Assembly: GCA_013298025.1 (NCBI GenBank)
Contig: JAAFJE010000020.1
Span: 1-64,000, forward strand
DNA from: Cytophagales bacterium
GTDB taxonomy: Bacteria > Bacteroidota > Bacteroidia > Cytophagales > Spirosomataceae
Direction of reading: 5' to 3'
Length of the DNA: 64,000 bases
Shown one piece after another: positions 45,044-53,309 of this stretch. Position 1 is the stretch's first letter. Each line of letters begins with the position of its first letter. A program made the translations under genes and the position numbers. The notes under the pieces were generated by a model. The model searched no databases, had not been told where the DNA came from, and saw only the letters and a list, made by a program, of their open reading frames with translations.

Positions 45044-45068
45044 GTATCAAATTGATGATACAAATATA
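45044..45068 (-). promoter_or_regulatory. yceI promoter with overlapping palindrome
   Basis: On the minus strand TATATTTG (45068-45061) matches the -7 consensus. Directly after it lies GTATCA-N6-TGATAC (45061-45044), a perfect 6 bp inverted repeat over the expected start of transcription, a good place for a repressor. The nearby AraC protein is a candidate binder, though AraC sites are usually direct repeats. Confidence 0.45.
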
Positions 45069-45120
45069 TGTAGATACATTTAATGTAGTGATATATATTT
45101 TACGGAATAACTTGTCAATT

Positions 45121-46026
45121 TTACGGATTTATGCTAAAAGTGGCTTTTGTATGGCTTGGCAACAGGCTTTTTTTATAAGAAGAGAAGGTTTGTCCTGTAT
45201 TATTTTTGAAATATTTTGAAAAATGGGCTTCGTCTTCAAAGCCCAAGGTAAAGGCAATTTCTTTGGCTGAAAGGCTACCGAAATGGGCTTTTCGCTTGAT
45301 TTCGAGGACAACCCGTTGCTTGATATGTTCTGAGGCAGGTATTCCTGTCATTTTTTTTACCGTATCATTCAAATGGCTTGGCGTAACATTGAGCAAATCG
45401 GCGTAATCGGCCACTCGGTTTTTTTCGGTAAAACGTTTTTCGACAAGTTCTTGAAAACGTTTTACCAAACACGATGCTTTGGTATATTCTACGCCTTCTT
45501 GGGTATCTACTTGTTTGGCTAGGCAACGAGCAAATTGTATCAACAAGATTTTAAGCCAAGTTCTGAGCATCTCTTCTTTGAAATTTACCGCATTGTTTTG
45601 GTACTCTGCCCAAAGTGAAGCAATACTTTGCTCGATATGGGGTGCATCGGCTGGGTCGAGGAAAAAAGGTTTAAATTGTAATACGTTGTGAAAAAGTCCC
45701 GTGGTGGTCAAAAGCTCATAATTGTTTTCGACTGTACCAAAAAAATCGGCATCAAACGAAATGACGTATCCTTTGGGCGGGGTATGCAATTGGAGAAAAT
45801 GGGCTTGTCCGGGCGATAAAAACCAACAGCTATTGGGTGTAATCGGATATTCGTTGAAGTCAATAGTATGTACGCCTTCGCCTGCTTGTACCCAAATCAT
45901 GACGTAATAATCGTGCTTGTGCATGATGGGTTCGGTAGGGTTTCTTCTTGTTTCGATGTGTTCCATCGTCGTAATTTCAAGATGACTATGCTGTGGCGTA
46001 ATGTCTGTTAAACGAAGGGTTTTCAT
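45121..46026 (-). CDS. AraC-family transcriptional regulator
   Basis: Regulator of 301 residues with an N-terminal cupin (RRNPTEPIMHKHDYYVMIWVQAGEG, then SCWFLSPGQAHFL) that would bind a small ligand, and a C-terminal AraC domain (VADYADLLNVTPSHLNDTVKKMTGIPASEHI and LSAKEIAFTLGFEDEAHFSKYFKNNTGQTFSSYKK, read in parts). Many Bacteroidota relatives control a gene next door, which here would be yceI. The sensor ligand is unknown. Confidence 0.9.
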   Translation of the reverse strand: MKTLRLTDITPQHSHLEITTMEHIETRRNPTEPIMHKHDYYVMIWVQAGEGVHTIDFNEYPITPNSCWFLSPGQAHFLQLHTPPKGYVISFDADFFGTVENNYELLTTTGLFHNVLQFKPFFLDPADAPHIEQSIASLWAEYQNNAVNFKEEMLRTWLKILLIQFARCLAKQVDTQEGVEYTKASCLVKRFQELVEKRFTEKNRVADYADLLNVTPSHLNDTVKKMTGIPASEHIKQRVVLEIKRKAHFGSLSAKEIAFTLGFEDEAHFSKYFKNNTGQTFSSYKKSLLPSHTKATFSINP

Positions 46027-46162
46027 GGTTTAAAGTGTCTAAAGCGTCCTGATACTCGAAGTCATTGCATACAAAAATACAAGTCATTGGGCGTAATTTT
46101 CGGGATGTCGTATAAAATATTTATCCACTTAATTTATAGGTAAACTTTCTTAACTTTACAGC

Positions 46163-47419
46163 ATGGAAACATACGGGAATGTGATAAAATTTGTAGGCAA
46201 ATGGACATTCCATTGCCTTGTCGTTGGACTACTCGTAGGCAGTGCTTCGGCTTTTTTCTTGGTCAGTCTCGATGCCGTTACCACCTACCGAACGGCACAT
46301 CCTTGGTTGCTGTGGGGCTTGCCTTTGGCAGGTTTTGGGATAGGTTGGTTGTACTTGCGGTTTGGTCAGGAGGTGGTCAAAGGTAATAATCAACTGATAG
46401 AAGAATTACAGCAAGCATCTGGGGTGATTTCTTGGAAAATGACACCTTTTGTTTTACTCACCACCTTGGTTACGCATTTGTTTGGTGGGTCGGCAGGAAG
46501 AGAAGGCACAGCCGTGCAAATGGGAGGCTCTTTGGCCGAGCAATGGAATATATTTTTACAAAAGTTTTTTCCCTCCCCCTCTGTAGAACAAGCCCTTTTC
46601 GACCGAAAATTATTGCTCATAGCTGGCATGAGTGCGGGTTTTGCTTCGGTATTTGGTACGCCCTTGGCAGGCATGGTATTTGCCTTAGAAGTGGCGATTA
46701 TTGGTAAAATGCGGTATGAGGCCCTCTTCCCTAGCCTACTAGCAGCGTTACTCGCCGATGGCGTATGCCAACAACTTTGGGGGGTAGGACATACACATTA
46801 TGTTATTGGTCACATTCCCGTACTGAGTTTGCCCAATTTGTTGTGGGCTATGCTGGCAGGAAGCTGTTTTGGCTTAATGGGTATGGGCTTTGCTCAATTG
46901 ACGCATTTGATTGGGGTTTTGAGTAAAAAATACATTACTTACGCTCCTTTCCGACCCTTGATTGGCGGATTGGTGGTTTGCTTGTTGACGGCCTTGTTGG
47001 GCTACAGGTATATCGGCTTGGGCGTACCCATCATTGTGGAGAGTTTTCAAATCCCTGTGGCATGGTACGATAGCCTCGGCAAAACCTTCTTCACGGCTCT
47101 TACACTGGGAAGTGGCTTTAAAGGCGGAGAAGTTACGCCTTTGTTTTATATAGGTGCTACCTTGGGCAATACTCTTGCAACCGTGTTGCCTCTGCCATTG
47201 CCTTTGTTGGCAGGCATGGGCTTTGTGGGTGTTTTTGCTGGGGCATCTAATACGCCTTTGGCTTGCACTCTGATGGGCATAGAACTCTTTGGGGTCGAAG
47301 CAGGTTTATACTTAGCTGTGGCTTGTATGGTAGCCTATATTTTTTCGGGACATATCGGTATTTATGCTTCTCAACAACTGGGTGTTGCAAAGGTTTATAC
47401 TAAAAAAAAGGAGAATTAA
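46163..47419 (+). CDS. CLC-family transporter, CLC-F (fluoride/proton antiporter)-like
   Basis: Membrane protein of 418 residues with the CLC fold. The gating-glutamate motif reads GGSAGREGTAVQMGG (112-116 GREGT) in place of the GREGP of chloride antiporters; the usual GSGIP serine motif is replaced by KGNNQL (73-78); and a GGEVTPLFYIGATLGN motif lies near 321. These changes are those of the CLC-F branch that exports fluoride in exchange for protons. I therefore favour fluoride over chloride, with moderate confidence. I looked for a fluoride riboswitch in the 136 bp upstream and saw none. There are about ten membrane helices and no CBS domains. Confidence 0.8.
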   Translation: METYGNVIKFVGKWTFHCLVVGLLVGSASAFFLVSLDAVTTYRTAHPWLLWGLPLAGFGIGWLYLRFGQEVVKGNNQLIEELQQASGVISWKMTPFVLLTTLVTHLFGGSAGREGTAVQMGGSLAEQWNIFLQKFFPSPSVEQALFDRKLLLIAGMSAGFASVFGTPLAGMVFALEVAIIGKMRYEALFPSLLAALLADGVCQQLWGVGHTHYVIGHIPVLSLPNLLWAMLAGSCFGLMGMGFAQLTHLIGVLSKKYITYAPFRPLIGGLVVCLLTALLGYRYIGLGVPIIVESFQIPVAWYDSLGKTFFTALTLGSGFKGGEVTPLFYIGATLGNTLATVLPLPLPLLAGMGFVGVFAGASNTPLACTLMGIELFGVEAGLYLAVACMVAYIFSGHIGIYASQQLGVAKVYTKKKEN

Positions 47420-47483
47420 GTAACAATTCCGCATGAGTACTTCGCTGCTGTTTTAATTTACATTTCAAACATTCCGCATTGTT

Positions 47484-48674
47484 ATGTTTCATCAATTGTA
47501 TCAATTTTACGAAAAGTATCAAGAAAAAAGTATTACGAAAAGAAGGTTTGGCTACCAGCTTTTGGTTAGCTTGTTAGAGCAACATCGGCAACATGCTCTT
47601 TTCGACATACAAACCATTGGTTGTTCGACCGAGCAACGCAATATTTATTTAATAAAAATAGGGAAGGGTAAAACGAAGGTTTTGTTATGGTCGCAAATGC
47701 ACGGTGATGAAGCTACAGCGACGATGGCATTGATGGATATATGCAATTTTTTTGCGACTACAGCCGACGAATTTACCGAATTGCGAAACCATATTTTGGC
47801 AACATGTACTCTATATATTGTACCTATGCTCAATCCAGACGGAGCAGAGGCGTGGTCTCGATACACGGCTTTGGGCATTGATATGAACCGAGATGCCCTT
47901 GCATTACAAACCCCCGAAGGCCGTTTACTCAAGTCGTTGGTGATGGATTTACAACCTGCATTCGGCTTCAATCTTCACGACCAAGGACGCAGGTATTCGG
48001 CAGGTAATACGGGCAATCTGGCAACCGTTTCATTTTTGGCTACAGCTTACAACGAAGCCCAAGACATCAACCCTGTGCGGCACAGGGCTATGCAATTGAT
48101 TGTGCAGTTGAATCGCCTTTTGCAAGCATATATTCCCGATGCTGTGGGCAAATGGCCAGCCGATTTTGAGCCAAGAGCTTTTGGCGATAATATTCAAAAA
48201 TGGGGTACATCATTGGTACTTATCGAATCGGGGGGCTATAAAAACGACCCCGAAAAACAGTATATTCGTCAACTCAATTTTATAGCAATACTCAAAGCTC
48301 TCGCTTCTATTGCTACAGGCGAATACCAAAAAGAAGACATTCAGCCATACGATTCGATTCCTGTCAATAGTAAGGTAATTTACGACCTGATTATTCGGAA
48401 TTTACGTATTGCACCCGATTGTACAGTCGATTTAGCGATTAATCGAGATGAAACGTCTGTACCACAATCGGATACTTTTCGTGAAACCAGTTCGATAGAA
48501 GAAATAGGCGATATGTCGGTATTTTTTGGCACCGACGAAATAGATGCCACGGGATTGCATCTAGCCGATGGACAAACCCTGCGTTTGGGAATGCCCGCCA
48601 ATCTTGATTTATATAATGCCGAAGGCTTACAATACCGCATCGTGAATGGCGTAGCTACACGTATGGCAATATGA
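47484..48674 (+). CDS. M14-family zinc carboxypeptidase
   Basis: Metallopeptidase of 396 residues. The zinc ligands are H73 and E76 (QMHGDEATAT) and H165 (NLHDQGRRYSAG); the substrate-binding NRD appears as GIDMNRDA and the catalytic Glu is E248 in LIESGGYKND. There is no signal peptide, so it is cytoplasmic, unlike secreted digestive carboxypeptidases. A C-terminal region of about 120 residues (from 275) is not part of the peptidase fold and holds short beta strands. It may trim murein or other peptides. It lies 64 bp after the CLC gene. Confidence 0.88.
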   Translation: MFHQLYQFYEKYQEKSITKRRFGYQLLVSLLEQHRQHALFDIQTIGCSTEQRNIYLIKIGKGKTKVLLWSQMHGDEATATMALMDICNFFATTADEFTELRNHILATCTLYIVPMLNPDGAEAWSRYTALGIDMNRDALALQTPEGRLLKSLVMDLQPAFGFNLHDQGRRYSAGNTGNLATVSFLATAYNEAQDINPVRHRAMQLIVQLNRLLQAYIPDAVGKWPADFEPRAFGDNIQKWGTSLVLIESGGYKNDPEKQYIRQLNFIAILKALASIATGEYQKEDIQPYDSIPVNSKVIYDLIIRNLRIAPDCTVDLAINRDETSVPQSDTFRETSSIEEIGDMSVFFGTDEIDATGLHLADGQTLRLGMPANLDLYNAEGLQYRIVNGVATRMAI

Positions 48675-48741
48675 AAATATACTGAGCAAACGTGCTTTTT
48701 GAAAGGAAGATGTATAAAAAATGGGCGTATTTCTCTGCATA

Positions 48742-48777
48742 AAAAAAGCCTGAAACGAATATGTTTCAGGCTTTTTT
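48742..48777. terminator. Bidirectional terminator
   Basis: GCCTGAAAC (48748-48756) pairs with GTTTCAGGC (48763-48771), extended on both sides by six A-T pairs. It lies between the convergent M14 peptidase and TonB receptor genes and works in both directions. Confidence 0.9.
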
Positions 48778-48800
48778 ATGTCATTTTTCTTAAAAACCGT

Positions 48801-51800
48801 TTATTTATTCAACAATTCGTCGAAAGCAATTGAAATATAGTAAGATGTACCAATAGAAGCACTACCATACGCTTGGAAATAAGGACTTCCGAAGAGGTTG
48901 GTTCCTCCAATTTTAATAATCGACTTCATCGCATTGACTTTGTAGCTAAACTGTGCATCTAAGTTATCAATAGCTGGTACAGTTGTATTGGTAAAGATTG
49001 GCACATTAGTCGTGGTTGGCAAAGGGAAGCTCGACTCCCATGTGAAAGCATCTTGGTGGCGATACGCTACATTGAAGCCCCATTTGTTACCACTGGTAAT
49101 TCTTTTACCAAAGCTCAACTTGTAGCTATATTTAGGCGTATTAAAGCCTGCATAAGGTACTTCTGTACTGGCGGTAAAGTTGTTGATTTGATTGTTAGAA
49201 ATATTACCTCCAATCGAATAACCCTTGTCTAAAGCATAGTTTAGACCCAACGCCCAACCAGAAATGGTGATGTCTTCGTCTGAGTTAGCCGGACGAGAAT
49301 ACCCTGCACGTGTGCTACCGCTTGCCAATCCTGATTCAATAGGTAAGCCCGGTGCTGCTGCTACTGTAGGAACAACAATAGTACTACCTCCTAAAAAGTT
49401 TTTATAAATACTGTAATAATATGAAGCATCCACGAATAGCTTCTTACCAATAAGTCCTTTATAGCCAATTTCATAAGATTGGATTTTCTCAGGAACTAAA
49501 GGTTTAGCCTTATATTTAGGTAAAGTAGCCAAGGCAAATGCTGGAGCAACTTGAGTAGTCACCTGTGTAACCTTTTGTGTTACAGTGCTATTAACATTCG
49601 ACTGAATCAATGCTTGTACTGGAGCAGATGCCATTTGGGTTGTTACTTGAGCTTGAATAGCGGCTGCCCTATTGGCGGCAGGCAATGTACCTGCTGCGAT
49701 TGCAGCATCTACTAGGGTTGTTACTTGGGTTGTTACCTGAGCCTGTACTGCATCTGTTACTCCCTGCTGGATTGCAGGTAACTGGGCTGTCACAGCCGCC
49801 GTAGCATATTGTTGTGCACTAGCCAACACCGCAGGCGTAATGTATTTCATCGGATTACTAGCAAAATCAGTTAGCACTTCTCTTGTTACACCAGTTGCCA
49901 ATTTATAGCGTGAATCAAATTCGGGCAAGCCTCCAATCAGTGTACCTGCTGGCGTAAGCAAGTCGATGTATTGGTTTTGCGTAGTAGGGATTCTAAAGCC
50001 TGTTTGATACGACAAGCGAATGTTGTGTTCTTGCGTAGGTGAATAAACGGCTGAAAAACGAGGCGTGTATTGTCCGTCAAAATTTTGGTTTTTATCATAA
50101 CGAAGCGAGCCTGTAAGTTTCAAACGTTCATCAAATAAATTTTTAGACGCTTGGGCAAAAGCACCGTATTCGTTGATGGTAATGCTACCTGTACGACCGT
50201 CTTTTTGGTCGGCGAAAAGAGTTCCTTCCGAACGCAATTCGTACATACGATAGTTAGCCCCTATGGTTAGGTCTAAAAACTTGATTTGGTTTTTAAAATT
50301 ATAGATTCCTTCTACATGGTACAAGTTACTTTTGTCGGCAAATGCACCACCGCCTTTGGTAATCGCCGTGTTGCGGTACTTGTCTAACAAGGTATTAAAC
50401 GCAGCCGAGCCAGGCTGTGGCATATTGCGGTCGGCGTACTGTCTTGCTGTGAGATGGGCGTTTTCATCGGTAGCACCTCCTGTTCTGGCAGTTGTGTAAG
50501 CCCCGGCGTATTCTGTGTACCAAGCCGTATTCGATTTAATTTCATTCAACATCCCGATGGCTGTTAAGCCTGCCGTGTAAGAGCTTCCAGAGCGTTCTTG
50601 GGTGGTATAGGCTCTTAATGTAAAGTTGCTTCCTCGCAATTCTACTTTTGCCTGTGTAATATTAAAATCTCTTAAAGAATAGCGTCCTGTTCCTGTGTAA
50701 AGCGTAGTGCCTTCGCCGTAGTTTAGTTGAGCAATGGCTTCTACTTTTTCGTTGAGGCGATAGTGCAAAGCGGCATTAAATTTCAATGATTTTGTATTGT
50801 GGTCAACCAAATCTACTTCTCTGTATCCTGTGCGGCTTACGTTCACGTTGGGAAGTGCCGAGTTTAGTGATTGCAGGTTTGTTTGTATTTCATCGCCATA
50901 TACGTTCATGCCATCATAGTCTGTTTTTGTACCTAAGCCACGAGCAGGGTCGTTGTTGCCTCCTAAATTGAGGTTGGTATAATTGGTTGCCTGCCAATCT
51001 TTTGCCTGAATATGCGATAGGTTTAATTTGAAAGCTATTTTGTTGTTAAATGCTTTCGCAAAACGAATGCTCAAGTCGGTAAAAGGGGTGGTTTGAGTAG
51101 AGCGGTTACTTGCCGACATGAGGCCAACTTTCGTTGAAGCACTCAATCCTTGGTATAGGAATGGACTTTTACTGTTCATCAAAATCAAGCCGTTAATGGC
51201 ATTGGGGCCATACAAGGCAGATGCCGCTCCTGGTAATACTTCTACATTTTCAACGTCTAGTTCAGGCATACCAATGATGTTATCCACAGCAAAATTGAGG
51301 CCTGGCGCCGAGTTGTCCATACCATCTATCATTTGTACAACTCTTGGGTTTCCTGTCGAACCAAATCCTCGCATATTGATAGACTTAAACAATAAGCCTT
51401 GTGTGGTCATATCAATACCTTTTAAATTAGCCAAACCATCATAAAAATTGGTAGAAGGGGTTTGTTGAATAGCTTTCAGGTCCAATTTTTCAATCGAAAC
51501 AGGCGATTTCATCACCGATTCTTCCACCCTCGATGCCGCCACAACCACTTCTTGTCCCATGATTGTTTGTTCTTGCAAAGCAATGTCAAGAGCATTTGCG
51601 TCTTTTACGGCTATTTCTTGAGTCGAATACCCCACGCTTGATACAATCAAGGTGAGTGGCAAAGGCGTATTGGTGGTGATGCTAAATTTTCCTTTGGTAT
51701 CTGTAATAGTACCTATGACTTTTCCTTTTACAGCTATGCTCACACCTACTAGATTTTCTTTAGTAGTGGCATCCGAAACCTTCCCTGTAATTTTCGTTTG

Positions 51801-51878
51801 GGCTACGGCCGAAAGAGCAACAAGTAATAAACAGGTCGTATAAATACCTGTTTGTATTTGAGTAAAAATTTTCTTCAT
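48801..51878 (-). CDS. Large TonB-dependent receptor with an Ala/Gln/Thr-rich insertion
   Basis: Outer-membrane receptor of 1025 residues. Signal peptide (ending near SAVAQ), carboxypeptidase-D-like repeat (ITGKVSDATTKENLVGVSIAV), plug domain (TNFYDGLANLKGIDMTTQGL; NMRGFGSTGNPRVVQMIDGMD; ENVEVLPGAASALYGPNAING) and a long barrel. Residues about 680-782 form a low-complexity stretch of repeated VTTQV, AQVTTQ and AAI units, quite unlike the aromatic-rich barrel around it, placed in what should be an extracellular loop. The ligand is unknown; there is no SusD partner gene beside it, so it is not a classical glycan-uptake pair. Confidence 0.9.
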   Translation of the reverse strand: MKKIFTQIQTGIYTTCLLLVALSAVAQTKITGKVSDATTKENLVGVSIAVKGKVIGTITDTKGKFSITTNTPLPLTLIVSSVGYSTQEIAVKDANALDIALQEQTIMGQEVVVAASRVEESVMKSPVSIEKLDLKAIQQTPSTNFYDGLANLKGIDMTTQGLLFKSINMRGFGSTGNPRVVQMIDGMDNSAPGLNFAVDNIIGMPELDVENVEVLPGAASALYGPNAINGLILMNSKSPFLYQGLSASTKVGLMSASNRSTQTTPFTDLSIRFAKAFNNKIAFKLNLSHIQAKDWQATNYTNLNLGGNNDPARGLGTKTDYDGMNVYGDEIQTNLQSLNSALPNVNVSRTGYREVDLVDHNTKSLKFNAALHYRLNEKVEAIAQLNYGEGTTLYTGTGRYSLRDFNITQAKVELRGSNFTLRAYTTQERSGSSYTAGLTAIGMLNEIKSNTAWYTEYAGAYTTARTGGATDENAHLTARQYADRNMPQPGSAAFNTLLDKYRNTAITKGGGAFADKSNLYHVEGIYNFKNQIKFLDLTIGANYRMYELRSEGTLFADQKDGRTGSITINEYGAFAQASKNLFDERLKLTGSLRYDKNQNFDGQYTPRFSAVYSPTQEHNIRLSYQTGFRIPTTQNQYIDLLTPAGTLIGGLPEFDSRYKLATGVTREVLTDFASNPMKYITPAVLASAQQYATAAVTAQLPAIQQGVTDAVQAQVTTQVTTLVDAAIAAGTLPAANRAAAIQAQVTTQMASAPVQALIQSNVNSTVTQKVTQVTTQVAPAFALATLPKYKAKPLVPEKIQSYEIGYKGLIGKKLFVDASYYYSIYKNFLGGSTIVVPTVAAAPGLPIESGLASGSTRAGYSRPANSDEDITISGWALGLNYALDKGYSIGGNISNNQINNFTASTEVPYAGFNTPKYSYKLSFGKRITSGNKWGFNVAYRHQDAFTWESSFPLPTTTNVPIFTNTTVPAIDNLDAQFSYKVNAMKSIIKIGGTNLFGSPYFQAYGSASIGTSYYISIAFDELLNK

Positions 51879-52049
51879 ACTATTTGGTGGTAAGTTTAAC
51901 CAATAATTTTACGTGAATGTTGATAAATATACGAAAACCTAAGAAGTGATGGTAGAAAATGATAGCCTTAACGTGATATTTACCATCAGGATTCATTTTT
52001 GTGGTTTTATTGGCGTAAATCTAATTAATGTTTTGCGAAATGATACACC

Positions 52050-52093
52050 AATTGTATGATTTTTTTATAAAATTGTAAAAAAATCATACAATT
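52050..52093. repeat. 17 bp perfect inverted repeat
   Basis: AATTGTATGATTTTTTT (52050-52066) is the exact reverse complement of 52077-52093, with a 10-base spacer. It lies in the 319 bp between the MerR gene stop and the TonB receptor start, both on the minus strand. It could end the MerR transcript, since either strand shows a T run inside the stem, or be an operator for the receptor. A second inverted repeat (GATGGTA, 51948-51954 with 51981-51987) lies nearer the receptor. I see nothing else in this gap. Confidence 0.6.
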
Positions 52094-52197
52094 AATGTAA
52101 ATAGTTGGCTTTACGAAAAAGTGGGAAGAAAGAAGTAATCAATGTGAGGGTAAAGTCGCTAGAATGAGGCTACCTATCTAATCAAATAACGAAATAA

Positions 52198-53076
52198 TTA
52201 CTCAGATGCAATTTCCATGAGTTGTTTGATGTTGTTCAAAATTTCAACGTTGTCTGGACAATCAATGTCTTGTCCAACAACCTGAAACCCTGTAATCAGA
52301 ATTTGGCAATGAGGAAATGTCGTAGATAGTTTATATACATATTTTTGTACTTCTTCTTGTGCTGGGACACTGGTAATTGCCGTAAATAGATAGTCTGGTT
52401 TATGTACTTGGTACGCAAATTCTAGCTCGCTAAAAGGCAAGCTTTGTCCCAAATACACTACCTTATTTTGTCTTGCTTTGATAATATAGTTGGCAAAAAG
52501 TAAGCCTAGTTCGTGAAGTTCACCTTCGGGCAAAAACAATACGTATTTTTTAGACCCAATACGCAACGAAGGTAGTTGACCATCAATGGCAACAATCAGT
52601 TTTTGACGAATCAGGTTAGAAATAAAATGTTCTTGTGCTGGGCCTATCGAGCCTGTAATCCACAGCGTTCCGATGCGGCTCAAAAACGGATAGATGATAT
52701 GTACCATCAGGTTTTCAAAACCAAACTGTAGGATGTTGGTGCTGATGAGTTTTTCAAAACGCTCTTCATCCAAATCAAGCATGGCTAATGTTAGGGCATG
52801 GATTTGGTCGGGGTAACTTAGCTTTTTATCTGAAATCAATATCACTTCTTTCGCCATGGTTTCGGCATCCATTTTAGCGATTTCAGAAATTTTGTATCCA
52901 TGTTCCTTTAATAAAGCAATATTGAGAACCAGTTTTAGTTCTCGGTCGTCGTAGGTACGAATATTCGTATCTGTACGCTCAGGCTTGAGAATATCGTATC
53001 GTTGCTCCCAGATACGCAAGGTATGAGCTTTAATTCCCGATAATTGCTCTAAATCTTTAATTGAATAATTACTCAT
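52198..53076 (-). CDS. CarH-like MerR regulator with a cobalamin-binding domain
   Basis: Regulator of 292 residues. N-terminal MerR helix-turn-helix (YSIKDLEQLSGIKAHTLRIWEQRY, read in parts) at 1-70, a four-helix B12-cap at about 90-165 and a Rossmann-like B12-binding domain to the end. The CarH signature W-x9-EH is present as W139 to E149-H150, and the lower-ligand ExHxxG motif as E186, H188, G191. These residues hold adenosylcobalamin in the light sensor CarH, which represses carotenoid genes in the dark. No carotenoid gene lies in the window, so the targets are elsewhere or different. Confidence 0.88.
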   Translation of the reverse strand: MSNYSIKDLEQLSGIKAHTLRIWEQRYDILKPERTDTNIRTYDDRELKLVLNIALLKEHGYKISEIAKMDAETMAKEVILISDKKLSYPDQIHALTLAMLDLDEERFEKLISTNILQFGFENLMVHIIYPFLSRIGTLWITGSIGPAQEHFISNLIRQKLIVAIDGQLPSLRIGSKKYVLFLPEGELHELGLLFANYIIKARQNKVVYLGQSLPFSELEFAYQVHKPDYLFTAITSVPAQEEVQKYVYKLSTTFPHCQILITGFQVVGQDIDCPDNVEILNNIKQLMEIASE

Positions 53077-53262
53077 GGCTATTGAACAATGCTTTTACTC
53101 GATGTCTTACACACAATCAAACATTTCCACATAGTTTACGATAAGTTATAAAGTACAACAAAATTATTTTGTTGTTCAGTGGTCGTTTTGTCTATAATAA
53201 ACCTGTGTTTAGGTAAAAGGTTTTAAGGAGCAACAAATTTATCAGTTTTATTTGTCTATAAA

Positions 53263-53291
53263 AAAAGCCCCTAGTGAAACTAGGAGCTTTT
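53263..53291 (-). terminator. Terminator of the outer-membrane protein gene
   Basis: 53263-53275 pairs with 53279-53291 over 13 positions (one G-U on the minus strand) around a 3-base loop; a T run follows on the minus strand. It lies 19 bp after the stop of the gene at 53310. Confidence 0.88.
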
Positions 53292-53309
53292 AAAAAAAGA
53301 CATTATTGC

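Noticed and set aside
46027-46162. Fluoride riboswitch in front of the CLC gene
   Set aside because: The conserved crcB-motif core was not found in this gap.
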